A stretch of 64,000 nt of DNA. Origin: Gallibacterium genomosp. 3 (GTDB lineage: Bacteria > Pseudomonadota > Gammaproteobacteria > Enterobacterales > Pasteurellaceae). Under the pieces are notes generated by a model that searched no databases, was not told the origin of the DNA, and worked only from the letters and a program-made list of their open reading frames with translations. Both the position numbers and the translations under genes were made by a program. The stretch spans positions 95,835 through 159,834 of the forward strand of contig NZ_JTJR01000011.1 of NCBI RefSeq assembly GCF_001678475.1. Direction: 5' to 3'. Shown here in pieces: positions 20,031 through 28,441 of this stretch; position 1 is the first letter of the stretch, and the number at the start of each line of letters is the position of its first letter.

Positions 20031-20768
20031 CTACGCTTGATGTAAACCACACTCTTTGCTCGATTGGTTTTCCCACCACCAACGACCAGCGCGAATTTCT
20101 TCGCCTTGTTTCACTGGACGAGTGCAAGGTTCACAACCAATGCTTGGGTATCCTTGTTGATAAAGAGTATTAAAAGGTAAGTTAAACTGTAAAACATATG
20201 CCCAGACATCTTGTTCAGACCAATCAAAAATAGGATTGTATTTAGCAATTTGCCGAGTATGATCCCACTCAGCGAACTCAAGTGATTGGCGAGTAACAGA
20301 TTGAGATTGACGTTGGCCAGTGAGCCAAGCGTCCGCATCGTGTAAAGCTTGATTTAACGGTATGACTTTGCGGATATAACAGCACTGTTTCCGAGAAGCA
20401 ACACTGTCATAGAAACCATTCTCACCATATTGCTGAATATATTCAGCGACTTGTTGTTGATCAGGTTGATAACGAACTACGGGTAAATCTGGATAGGTTT
20501 GTTGTAATGAATGTAGAAAATCCAGCGTTTCCTGATTTAATCGACCTGTATCTAGGGTAAAAATGGTGACATTTGTATTGAGCTTGCTTAAGACATCCAT
20601 AATTATCATATCTTCTACGGCTAAGCTGTGAGCAAATTTAACCTGTTGATGTTGGTCGGCAATTTGTTGTAAGCGTTGCTGTAATACCGCGATTTTTTGT
20701 TGTAACTCGGGTTGTTGTGCTTGAGTAAGCTGCGGAATTTGCCACAGTGCTGGGCGTTGTAAACTCAT
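20031..20768 (-). CDS. cysH: Assimilatory adenylylsulfate (APS) reductase, [4Fe-4S] type
   Basis: Reductase (245 residues) releasing sulfite from activated sulfate. Beyond the catalytic C240 in ECGLH, it has the CC...CxxC set (C129, C130, C212, C215) that binds a [4Fe-4S] cluster in APS-specific reductases; E. coli-type PAPS reductases lack these. The operon also lacks cysC (APS kinase), so direct use of APS is the consistent reading. LDTGRLNQETLDF and the PP-loop-like HSLAVEDMI region are also typical. I set the start at 20768 (AAGGACAAGGAA before ATG) rather than the longer frame overlapping cysG. The GenBank-style symbol cysH covers both enzyme types. Confidence 0.9.
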   Translation of the reverse strand: MSLQRPALWQIPQLTQAQQPELQQKIAVLQQRLQQIADQHQQVKFAHSLAVEDMIIMDVLSKLNTNVTIFTLDTGRLNQETLDFLHSLQQTYPDLPVVRYQPDQQQVAEYIQQYGENGFYDSVASRKQCCYIRKVIPLNQALHDADAWLTGQRQSQSVTRQSLEFAEWDHTRQIAKYNPIFDWSEQDVWAYVLQFNLPFNTLYQQGYPSIGCEPCTRPVKQGEEIRAGRWWWENQSSKECGLHQA

Positions 20769-20791
20769 TTCCTTGTCCTTGGTTAAAACGA

Positions 20792-22210
20792 TTAAGCGAC
20801 TTTTTGTTGTAATGTTATTGGGGTAGTGTAAGTAGCAGTTTGTCCAAACCATTGCAGTTGTTGTTGTAATGCCACTACCTCACCGATGACCAATAGGGCT
20901 GGTTTTTCAGCTTGTTCAGCTAATTGTGTGAGTGTGTCTAATGTGCCAATTTGTGTTTGCTGTTGAGCTAGTGTTCCTTGACTAATCACCGCAACAGGCG
21001 TATCTGCACGACGACCATAAGCCAATAAGTTAGTTTGAATTTCGCTGGCTTTGATTGTGCCCATATAAACCACTAAGGTGGTGTGGGGTTGAGCAAGACT
21101 ACGCCACGCTAGAGGATTACCATCTGCTTGGCGATGACCAGTGATAAAAGTAACACTTTGTGCATAATCACGATGGGTCAATGGAATACCTGCATAAGCG
21201 GTTGCACCAACGGCAGCAGTGATACCGGGAACAACACTGAAAGGTATGTTGGCTTGGTTAAGTGCTTGTAGTTCTTCACCACCACGCCCAAAGACAAAAG
21301 GATCTCCGCCTTTTAAACGAACAACACGTTTTCCTTGTTTCGCGTAACTAATTAATAAGTTATTGATTTGTGTTTGACTAATGCTTGGCTTGCCTGCACG
21401 TTTACCAACTAAAACACGATCTGCATCACGACGGACTAAATCTAAAATCTGTGATGAAATAAGTGCGTCATATAGCACAACATCTGCTTGTTGAATCGCT
21501 TGTAGCCCTTTTAATGTTAATAATCCAGCATCACCAGGACCTGCACCGACTAAAGTCACCTCGCCTAATTGTGCAGGGCGTTGTTGAAGTTGCTCCGCAA
21601 TAAATTGTTCCGCTTGTTCTACCTGTTGATTCTGAGTTAGGCGTTGGAATTGGCTATGATTAAACAGGGTTTCCCAAAAATAACGGCGTTGTTTTAATTG
21701 ACTGATGGTGGCTTTGACTTTACCGCGCCAACGTCCTGCAATTTCTGCCATAGTGGAGAGATGTTGCGGTAATAATGCTTCTAACTTTTCACGTAATAGA
21801 CGTGTTAGCACGGGTGCGGTACCCGCACTAGAAATAGCAATTTGGACTGGGCTGCGATCAATAATAGACGGAAAAATAAACGAACAGTGTGCTTGATCAT
21901 CTACGGTATTGACTAAACAATTTTGTTGTTGCGCTAATTGGTAAACTTGTTGATTTAATGCTGTATCATTAGTTGCGACAACAACTAAGCTCACTGTGGC
22001 TAATTGTTCGGCAGAGAATTGTTTGCTTAACCAGTTAATTTGACCCGTTTGCCATAGCGTGTGTAATGGTGAACTAAGTTGTTCAGCTACTACTTGAATT
22101 TTTGCGTGCGCTTGGCGTAATAGGTCAATTTTGCGTTTGGCAATATGCCCACCACCTACGACTAAAACTTCTTTGTCTTTTAAATCAATAAAAATGGGTA
22201 GATATTGCAT
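20792..22210 (-). CDS. cysG: Siroheme synthase (trifunctional)
   Basis: Makes siroheme for CysI. The N-terminal half (about 1-200, [15 protein letters not shown]) is the NAD-dependent precorrin-2 dehydrogenase/ferrochelatase. The C-terminal half (about 210-455, [42 protein letters not shown]) is uroporphyrinogen-III C-methyltransferase. At 472 residues it is close to E. coli CysG (457). I chose the ATG at 22210 (GGGAG upstream; start [21 protein letters not shown]). It leads the cysG-H-D-N-J-I run, behind the CysB-like promoter at 22243-22284. Confidence 0.95.
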   Translation of the reverse strand: MQYLPIFIDLKDKEVLVVGGGHIAKRKIDLLRQAHAKIQVVAEQLSSPLHTLWQTGQINWLSKQFSAEQLATVSLVVVATNDTALNQQVYQLAQQQNCLVNTVDDQAHCSFIFPSIIDRSPVQIAISSAGTAPVLTRLLREKLEALLPQHLSTMAEIAGRWRGKVKATISQLKQRRYFWETLFNHSQFQRLTQNQQVEQAEQFIAEQLQQRPAQLGEVTLVGAGPGDAGLLTLKGLQAIQQADVVLYDALISSQILDLVRRDADRVLVGKRAGKPSISQTQINNLLISYAKQGKRVVRLKGGDPFVFGRGGEELQALNQANIPFSVVPGITAAVGATAYAGIPLTHRDYAQSVTFITGHRQADGNPLAWRSLAQPHTTLVVYMGTIKASEIQTNLLAYGRRADTPVAVISQGTLAQQQTQIGTLDTLTQLAEQAEKPALLVIGEVVALQQQLQWFGQTATYTTPITLQQKVA

Positions 22211-22242
22211 TGTCACTCCCTCTCTCAATGCGTTTTTATTTT

Positions 22243-22284
22243 TTTATACGGCAAAATTAATATGGCTAAAAATAGTAAAAAATT
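22243..22284 (-). promoter_or_regulatory. Candidate CysB-activated promoter of the cysGHDNJI run
   Basis: On the minus strand the box AATTTTTTACTATTTTT (22284 down to 22268) lies exactly 36 nt upstream of a TATAAA -10 hexamer (22248-22243). The same box and spacing occur before sbp (TATAAC) and, in a variant form, before cysT (CATATT). No good -35 is seen, as expected for activator-dependent promoters. CysB as the activator is inferred from gene function. Confidence 0.6.
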
Positions 22285-22332
22285 ATCTGTTATAACTTTT
22301 TATGATATAAACCGCTGATTCGGCGTTGAGTA

Positions 22333-23328
22333 TTAATGTAGATAGAGCTGATCAAACTGCCCGCCATCTGCAAAATAGCGTTGATTGATCTGTTGCCAGC
22401 TACCAAATTGCTGATTGACATCAAAAGTATTGATTGTTGGAAAATTCGCCTGATATTGAGCAAAAACAGCCGACACATTTGGACGAAAACCACTCTGAGC
22501 TGCGATATGTTGTGCTGGTTCTTGCCATAAAGATTGAATAAAACGTTGTGCTAATTGTTGAGTATGGTGGCGTTGGCTATTTTGATTTACTTCTGCCACT
22601 AAAACGGGAACATTGGCACTGATACTTGGATACACTAAAGTAAACTTCTCTTTTCCGATTGTAGCTTGTGCTAACAGTGAGGCTTCATTCTCTGCGGTAA
22701 TCAGCACGTCGCCAATCGCGCGCTGGCTAAAGGTAATACTGGCAGCTCTTGCACCAGTATCAAAGACAGGCACATTTTTTAAGAATTTCTGGATAAATTG
22801 GTTGACTTGGTGCGGATCTTTGAGCTGTTTTTGCGCATAACCGAGCGCAGATAAGTAGGCATAACGACCATTTCCAGATGTTTTTGGGTTTGCAAACACC
22901 ACTTTCACATCTGGGCGGATTAAATCTTGCCAATCATGAATATTTTTAGGATTTCCCTCACGTACTAAGAATACCATCACAGTATGAAAAGGGATTGCCT
23001 GATTGGGATATTGTTGTTGCCAGTCGGCTGCCACTAAGCCTTTTTTCACTAAACCGGTAATATCATTTTGTTGATTTAGCGTAACCACATCCGTAGGTAA
23101 TCCGTTTTGTACGGCAATCGCTTGTTTACTCGCACTAGCAAACGATAGGGCGATATTCGGCGTAACCTGATATTGTTTGGCATATTGTTCAGAAAAAACA
23201 GGAAGATAGCGTTTATAGTAATCACGAATAACATCGTACCCAGCTAACATTAAGGTTTGATTTGCAAAGGCTGATGATAAGGTGATACTACTGAATAATA
23301 GACTATAAATAATTGATCTAATTTGCAT
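22333..23328 (-). CDS. sbp: Periplasmic sulfate-binding protein of the sulfate ABC transporter
   Basis: Sulfate-binding lipocalin-free periplasmic receptor (331 residues) of the Sbp/CysP family. It has a signal peptide ending at AFA (about residue 22), VTLNQQNDI, VFLVREGNPKNIHDWQDLIRPDVKVV, and NPKTSGNGRYAYL, closely matching Sbp. It delivers sulfate (and perhaps thiosulfate) to CysTWA encoded at 26757-29509. It is transcribed away from cysTWA and separated from it by a copper operon and an EamA gene, an unusual arrangement. CysP is the alternative name. Confidence 0.88.
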   Translation of the reverse strand: MQIRSIIYSLLFSSITLSSAFANQTLMLAGYDVIRDYYKRYLPVFSEQYAKQYQVTPNIALSFASASKQAIAVQNGLPTDVVTLNQQNDITGLVKKGLVAADWQQQYPNQAIPFHTVMVFLVREGNPKNIHDWQDLIRPDVKVVFANPKTSGNGRYAYLSALGYAQKQLKDPHQVNQFIQKFLKNVPVFDTGARAASITFSQRAIGDVLITAENEASLLAQATIGKEKFTLVYPSISANVPVLVAEVNQNSQRHHTQQLAQRFIQSLWQEPAQHIAAQSGFRPNVSAVFAQYQANFPTINTFDVNQQFGSWQQINQRYFADGGQFDQLYLH

Positions 23329-23379
23329 ATTTCACTCCATTGATGGTTGTTATTACCATTCTGTTTTTACTGAAGTGAA

Positions 23380-23421
23380 GTTATACGGAAAAAGGGAAAA
23401 TGAGAAAAATAGTAAAAAATT
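23380..23421 (-). promoter_or_regulatory. Candidate CysB-activated promoter of sbp
   Basis: Minus strand: box AATTTTTTACTATTTTT (23421 to 23405), identical over 17 nt to the one before cysG, 36 nt upstream of TATAAC (23385-23380). Flanking bases also resemble the cysG promoter, with CCGTATAA at both -10 regions. Confidence 0.6.
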
Positions 23422-23461
23422 ATAATTTATAGCAATTTAAACTAAATCCACCGTTGATCTC

Positions 23462-23492
23462 TTGACCTTTCCCTTAGGGAAAGCTTTACCAT
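23462..23492 (+). promoter_or_regulatory. CueR-type (MerR-family) copper-responsive promoter
   Basis: The -35 TTGACC (23462-23467) and -10 TACCAT (23487-23492) are separated by a 19-nt spacer containing the dyad CTTTCCC-TTA-GGGAAAG (23467-23483). The overlong spacer plus central dyad is the MerR-family layout, and the CCTTTCCC/GGGAAAG arms resemble the E. coli copA/cueO CueR sites. It drives the DUF411-cueO pair. No cueR gene is in the window. Confidence 0.8.
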
Positions 23493-23531
23493 CCAAGCCA
23501 TTCTGTTTTTATTCTTACTAGGAAGGTAACC

Positions 23532-23993
23532 ATGAAAAACACCCGTTTACTTAGCAAGTTAATCTTAGTTGGCGCCTCTGCTTTTGCAGTGTTAGCACAA
23601 GCCCAAGCTACTACGATGGAAGTTTGGAAAAGCCCGACGTGTGGCTGTTGTAATGAATGGATTAGCTATATGAAAAATAATGGCTTTGAAGTCAAAGTTC
23701 ATGAAACTGGCAATGCTAAACAACATCAATTATTTGGGATTAAAGATGATTATGTTTCTTGCCATACCGCAGTCGTTGATGGTTATGTGATTGAAGGACA
23801 CGTGCCAGCAGAAGATGTAAAACGATTATTAGCTGAAAAACCTGACGCTATTGGGCTTTCTGCACCGGGAATGCCAGTTGGATCACCAGGAATGGATGGC
23901 CCAGCCTATCAAGGACGTAAAGATGCATACGATGTCTTATTGTTGAAAAAGAATGGCGAAAGTGAAGTATTTAGCTCGCATAATCAGGAATAG
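23532..23993 (+). CDS. Exported DUF411 metal-binding protein
   Basis: DUF411-family periplasmic protein (153 residues). It has a Sec signal peptide (residues 1-26, ending AQA), then a thioredoxin-like domain with CGCC (C37, C39, C40 in SPTCGCCNEW) and a second Cys-His pair (C77, H78) in SCHTAVVDGYVIEGHVP. The C-terminal tail is Met/Pro-rich (PGMPVGSPGMDGP). DUF411 proteins occur with copper and silver resistance genes and are thought to bind metal. Here it is the first gene of a CueR-type operon with the oxidase 9 nt downstream, so periplasmic Cu(I) handling is the likely role. Confidence 0.85.
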   Translation: MKNTRLLSKLILVGASAFAVLAQAQATTMEVWKSPTCGCCNEWISYMKNNGFEVKVHETGNAKQHQLFGIKDDYVSCHTAVVDGYVIEGHVPAEDVKRLLAEKPDAIGLSAPGMPVGSPGMDGPAYQGRKDAYDVLLLKKNGESEVFSSHNQE

Positions 23994-24002
23994 GAGAGAG
24001 GA

Positions 24003-25562
24003 ATGAAACGTCGAGATTTTTTACGTTATGGGATTGGTTTAAGTTTAATTAGCTCCTCTCTTTATTCACTTGCGAATACGATGGGACAGATGGAACATCA
24101 TCATGCGATGATGGGAATGCAAGCTCAAGTACCTTTGATGCCATTAGATAAGCTACCAAGTCAGCAACCATTAATTACAACATTACCGAAATTAAAGAAT
24201 TTATCGAAGCAAGCTGGTGTCTTTAAAGCAAAATTAGTTGCTGAACCAACAACGATAAAATTAGCGGGCGATCAACCAACAGAGTTTTGGGCATATAACG
24301 GCCAACTACCCGGCCCTCAAATTGAGGTATTTGAAGGTGATGAGGTAGAAATAGAGTTCGTTAATCATTTACCACAACCTACCACAATCCATTGGCATGG
24401 TTTAGATGTACATAGTGGGGCGGATGGGAATCCACAAGATCCTGTTGTACCAAATAGTCGCAGAATCTATCGTTTCACTATTCCTGAAGGCAGTGCGGGT
24501 ACTTATTGGTATCACCCACACCCACATGGTTATGTGTCAGAACAGGTGTATAAAGGATTGGCTGGGACATTGGTCGTAAAAGCCAAACAAGATCCGTTAT
24601 CTCAACTTGATGAACAACATTGGGTGATTTCTGATCTGCGTTTAACGGAAGATGGCAAGATCCCTGCTAACAGTATGACGGATTGGATGAATGGTCGTGA
24701 GGGTGAAATAGTTCTGATTAACGGTCAGTATCAACCGAAAATTAAAGTACAACAACAACGAATCCGTATTTGGAACGCAACCAGTGCACGTTACTTACGC
24801 TTGAAAGTGCCAGGTGTGCAATGGGTGGTGCTTGGAACAGAAGGTGGGTTATTAGAGAAAGCTTTAGCCCCACAAGATGAACTGTTTTTAGCCCCGGCAG
24901 AACGGGTAGAAGTGATGATGATTGGTGATACACAGGGTGAGGCAGTATTACAGAGTTTGTACTATGAACGGCATAAGATGATGGTACAAGAACCTGCAAC
25001 GAATTTAACCTTGGCACAAATTGAAGTGAAGGCAGAACCAGTTACATTGCCTGAGAAATTACGTATTTTACCAGAACAAGAACCAGCTAAAGTAGTTCGT
25101 CAGGTAAGGTTTAGTGAACAGATGATGAATCACGAAGCTATGTCTCCAGAAAATCATCATAAGATGATGATGGCACATTCAACAGAACATAGTGTGGATA
25201 CAGATAACCCAGTACCCGCAATGATGGAAGGGGTATTCCTGATTAATGGTAAATCGTTTGCTATGGATCGAGTGGATTTTGTTGGTAAGGTTGATCAAGT
25301 GGAACAATGGGAAATTTTTAATGAAAGCCATATGGATCACCCTTTCCATTTACATGGCACACAATTTGAAGTGATCCAAACTACATTAAACGGTAAAACC
25401 AAACCAGCTCCTTATCGAGCATTAAAAGATGTGGTTAATTTGCGTCCTTATGAAAAAGTTGTCATTCGTTTTAAACAACGCCATACTGGCTTAAAAATGT
25501 TCCATTGTCATATTCTTGAACACGAGAATTTAGGAATGATGGGACAATTAAAAGTAGAGTAA
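24003..25562 (+). CDS. cueO: Multicopper oxidase, CueO type
   Basis: Periplasmic cuprous oxidase (519 residues; E. coli CueO 516) that protects against copper by oxidising Cu(I). It has a twin-arginine signal (MKRRDFLRYG). Copper ligands are HWHG (from H130), HPHPHG (171-176), HPFHLHG (from H446) and HCHILEHENLGMM (from H501), the last with the axial Met. Met/His-rich stretches occur near residues 27-40 and before the third domain, comparable to the CueO methionine-rich helix. It follows the DUF411 gene after an AGGAGAG ribosome site. Confidence 0.92.
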   Translation: MKRRDFLRYGIGLSLISSSLYSLANTMGQMEHHHAMMGMQAQVPLMPLDKLPSQQPLITTLPKLKNLSKQAGVFKAKLVAEPTTIKLAGDQPTEFWAYNGQLPGPQIEVFEGDEVEIEFVNHLPQPTTIHWHGLDVHSGADGNPQDPVVPNSRRIYRFTIPEGSAGTYWYHPHPHGYVSEQVYKGLAGTLVVKAKQDPLSQLDEQHWVISDLRLTEDGKIPANSMTDWMNGREGEIVLINGQYQPKIKVQQQRIRIWNATSARYLRLKVPGVQWVVLGTEGGLLEKALAPQDELFLAPAERVEVMMIGDTQGEAVLQSLYYERHKMMVQEPATNLTLAQIEVKAEPVTLPEKLRILPEQEPAKVVRQVRFSEQMMNHEAMSPENHHKMMMAHSTEHSVDTDNPVPAMMEGVFLINGKSFAMDRVDFVGKVDQVEQWEIFNESHMDHPFHLHGTQFEVIQTTLNGKTKPAPYRALKDVVNLRPYEKVVIRFKQRHTGLKMFHCHILEHENLGMMGQLKVE

Positions 25563-25588
25563 CTTGGTTACAAGTTAATACATAAATT

Positions 25589-25621
25589 ACTGTACTCTTC
25601 TGTTGAGTAGGAGAGTACAGT
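25589..25621. terminator. Stem-loop between convergent cueO and an EamA gene
   Basis: Arms ACTGTACTCT (25589-25598) and its complement (25612-25621) pair over 10 bp, with a 13-nt loop. Only a short TTAAATTT tract follows, so strength is uncertain. Its position between convergent genes supports a terminator role. Confidence 0.5.
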
Positions 25622-25626
25622 TAAAT

Positions 25627-26508
25627 TTAAGCCCAAATTACCATAACAGCAGAAATCACCACTAGAATTAAACCTATATGATCCGCTTTATTTAATTTTT
25701 CACTAAACCAAAATAAAGAGATCAAGATACTGAAAAAGATTTCAATCTGCCCTAATGTTTTAACAATAGCTACTGACTGCATACTCATCGCACTAAACCA
25801 GCCCAATGAAGCTAAAAAACTGCATAAACTTACGGTTGATGTAAGGCGTTTACGTTGCCACATCGCCTGCAAAGTTTGTGGTTTAAAGATAGCTAACACC
25901 AGTAACATTAAGATACATTGGAAACTAATAATGCTGCATAACACCCAAGCAGCACGATGCAAAAATGGTAACATATCGAGCTGTAAACTGGCTTGACGAA
26001 CTAATAAAGAAGTAATCGCAAAACATAAACCACTACCGACACCAATCAATAAGGTGGTATAGGATAACTGGATATTTTTACCCCCTTTACTTAATAAGAA
26101 AACAGCAATCGCACCAATAAAGACACCGACCCAGCCCCACACCGATAAGTAATCTTGTAAAAATGCCACACCAATCAATGCGGCTAAAATAGCTTCACTT
26201 TTGGCAAGTCCTACACCAATGGCATAATTTTTTTGTTTAAATAACGCTACCATTAAAGCGGTGGCAATAATTTGACTAAGCCCAGCAATAACAATATCAA
26301 TCAGATATTGATAAGAGAAATGTACACTTTGTGCGGGTGGTTGTGTGGAATATAAAATAGCTAAATAAGTGATGGCTAGTGGTACTGCACAAATAAAACG
26401 CGCAAGAGTGACGCCATATACATCAACAGTCGTACTTAATTGTTTCTGAAAGGCATTACGCCAAGCTTGCATAAAGGCGGCTAATAGAGTGAAGAATATC
26501 CAAAACAT
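25627..26508 (-). CDS. EamA-family (DMT superfamily) membrane transporter
   Basis: Predicted inner-membrane transporter (293 residues) with about ten hydrophobic segments in two EamA repeats (WRNAFQKQL near the first segment; AKSEAILAALIGVAFL and GQIEIFFSILISLFWFSEKL at equivalent positions of the halves). Substrate unknown; relatives export amino acids or metabolites. It lies between the copper operon and cysTWA and shares a 248-nt divergent region with cysT, so a link to sulfur metabolites such as cysteine is conceivable but not shown. Confidence 0.75.
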   Translation of the reverse strand: MFWIFFTLLAAFMQAWRNAFQKQLSTTVDVYGVTLARFICAVPLAITYLAILYSTQPPAQSVHFSYQYLIDIVIAGLSQIIATALMVALFKQKNYAIGVGLAKSEAILAALIGVAFLQDYLSVWGWVGVFIGAIAVFLLSKGGKNIQLSYTTLLIGVGSGLCFAITSLLVRQASLQLDMLPFLHRAAWVLCSIISFQCILMLLVLAIFKPQTLQAMWQRKRLTSTVSLCSFLASLGWFSAMSMQSVAIVKTLGQIEIFFSILISLFWFSEKLNKADHIGLILVVISAVMVIWA

Positions 26509-26665
26509 TTTAATCTACGATAATCTTTGTGGTTTACTGAGTTAAGTAGTCTATACCTTTAGTAGGTGTTCACCAAGTAGAAGCAAAACAACGAGGTAGA
26601 AAATAGGATAAAGTGGATTTGTAACCTCGATCATCTTTGGCTTATTTCTAAATTGCATATTAATT

Positions 26666-26707
26666 AATTTTTTATTCTTTGCTAATCAGTTTGCCCTCGT
26701 TCATATT
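26666..26707 (+). promoter_or_regulatory. Candidate CysB-activated promoter of cysTWA
   Basis: Box AATTTTTTATTCTTT (26666-26680) matches the cysG and sbp boxes at 13 of 15 positions and is again 36 nt upstream of a -10-like hexamer, CATATT (26702-26707). The rest of the 248-nt gap between the EamA gene and cysT shows nothing else I can assign. Confidence 0.5.
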
Positions 26708-26756
26708 GACTAACCATTCCGTTTTATCTTTTAACAAGAGTGGATTTTAGTGTTTT

Positions 26757-27590
26757 ATGAATATTCTCAATACGCCCGCAGTATTAGCAGGATTTAAAAC
26801 GAGTTTCACCGTCAGTTTATTGTGGATTGGCAGTATGATTGTACTGCCATTGGTGATGCTATGCGTCACCGTCTTACAATTAGAGTGGCATACATTTTGG
26901 CAAGTGATTTTAAATCAACGTGTGTTGGCTTCTATTTATCTCTCTTTCAAAATGGCTTTCTTTGCTACTTTGGTTAATCTATTTTTTGGCACATTAGTTG
27001 CTTGGGTTCTCGTCCGTTACGCTTTTCCCGGAAAAGCGCTACTTAATGCGTTAATTGATTTACCTTTTGCATTACCAACCGCCGTAGCGGGTATTGTATT
27101 AGCAACGTTATATGCACCCAATGGATTAATCGGTCAGTTCTTTGCTCAATTTGGTTGGCAAATTGCCTTTACGCCATTAGGTATTGGCGTGGCATTAGTT
27201 TTTGTCAGCTTTCCTTTCGTGGTGAGAGCAATTCAACCCGTATTAGCCAGTCAAGAAAAAGCTCTAGAAGAAGCAGCACATATTCTAGGTGCAAGCCGTT
27301 GGCAAACTTTTCATAAAGTATTATTACCAACGCTTTATCCAGCAATGGTAAGCGGTGCTGGTATGGGATTTGCACGTTCGTTAGGCGAATATGGTTCGGT
27401 GATTTTTATTGCTGGCAATATCCCAATGGTGTCTGAAATCGCGCCTTTAATGATTATGTCTAAGTTAGATATTTATGATGTACAAGGTGCAGCAGCTGTT
27501 GCCTTTGTGATGTTGGTATTTTCGTTTGCCGTGCTGTTGTTATTCAATACTGGGCAAAACTATTTAAATCGTCATTTTGTCAGTAAATAG
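26757..27590 (+). CDS. cysT: Sulfate ABC transporter permease
   Basis: Inner-membrane permease (277 residues, about six hydrophobic segments), also called CysU, forming with CysW the channel for sulfate/thiosulfate uptake. The binding-protein-dependent transport signature EEAAHILGASRWQTFHKVLLPTL is present, with FARSLGEYGSVIFIAGN typical of CysT. It begins the cysT-W-A operon; no strong ribosome site precedes the ATG. Its receptor Sbp is encoded 3.4 kb away on the other strand. Confidence 0.93.
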   Translation: MNILNTPAVLAGFKTSFTVSLLWIGSMIVLPLVMLCVTVLQLEWHTFWQVILNQRVLASIYLSFKMAFFATLVNLFFGTLVAWVLVRYAFPGKALLNALIDLPFALPTAVAGIVLATLYAPNGLIGQFFAQFGWQIAFTPLGIGVALVFVSFPFVVRAIQPVLASQEKALEEAAHILGASRWQTFHKVLLPTLYPAMVSGAGMGFARSLGEYGSVIFIAGNIPMVSEIAPLMIMSKLDIYDVQGAAAVAFVMLVFSFAVLLLFNTGQNYLNRHFVSK

Positions 27591-27598
27591 GAGTTTGT

Positions 27599-28432
27599 AT
27601 GCAAAATTCAGCTTTTCACTGGCAACGTTATCTCTGTTTAACTTTGAGTTTCCTGTTTTTAGGTGTGGTATTACTCGTGCCTTTATTCAGTATTTTTTAC
27701 TATGGTTTGCAGGCGGGCTGGCATATTTTTGTTGAGTCCTTACAAGAAGTAGAAGCACGAAATGCAATCTTATTAAGCGTAATGGTGATTGCGATTGTAT
27801 TACCGCTTAATCTATTTTTTGGCTTAATGATGGCATGGTTATTAGCTAACTTTGATTTTAAAGGTAAAGCCTTACTAGGCGCATTAATTGATTTACCGTT
27901 AGCTATTTCTCCAGTTGTTGCGGGGTTAATGTTTGTGTTGCTATTTGGTGTCAATGGATTATTTGGAGGTTGGTTAATTGATCATGGCATTGAGGTAATT
28001 TTTGCCTTGCCAAGTATTATTTTGACCACCTTATTTGTTACCTTTCCGTTAGTAGTGAAATCTTTATTACCAACATTAAAAACCTTAGGCAACCAAGAAG
28101 AGCAAGCTGGTTTAACGCTGGGCGCATCAGGCTGGACAATCTTTTTCAAAATTACTTTACCTAAAATTAAATGGGCATTGTTATATGGCGTAATCTTAGC
28201 GAATGCACGTGCGTTGGGCGAGTTTGGCGCTGTCAGTGTTGTGTCTGGCAATATCCGCAATTTGACGAATACTATCCCTTTGCATATCGAAATTCTTTAT
28301 AACGAATATCAATTTACAGCGGCATTTGCTTGTGCCTCGTTATTAGCAGCAATGGCACTTTTTACACTATTAGCACAACACGGAATTGTCTATTGGCAAA
28401 AACGTAAAGCAGTTGCATTAAGTCAGAATTAA
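27599..28432 (+). CDS. cysW: Sulfate ABC transporter permease
   Basis: Second permease (277 residues) of the sulfate transporter, with about six membrane segments. The coupling-loop motif is EQAGLTLGASGWTIFFKITLPKI, and NARALGEFGAVSVVSGNIR is the CysW counterpart of the CysT motif. It starts 8 nt after cysT behind TAGGAG and is 9 nt before cysA. Confidence 0.93.
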   Translation: MQNSAFHWQRYLCLTLSFLFLGVVLLVPLFSIFYYGLQAGWHIFVESLQEVEARNAILLSVMVIAIVLPLNLFFGLMMAWLLANFDFKGKALLGALIDLPLAISPVVAGLMFVLLFGVNGLFGGWLIDHGIEVIFALPSIILTTLFVTFPLVVKSLLPTLKTLGNQEEQAGLTLGASGWTIFFKITLPKIKWALLYGVILANARALGEFGAVSVVSGNIRNLTNTIPLHIEILYNEYQFTAAFACASLLAAMALFTLLAQHGIVYWQKRKAVALSQN

Positions 28433-28441
28433 GAGGTTGTT

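Noticed and set aside
20023..20127. Longer N-terminus for CysD
   Set aside because: The extra 35 residues overlap cysH, are not part of CysD proteins, and ATG 20022 has an SD.
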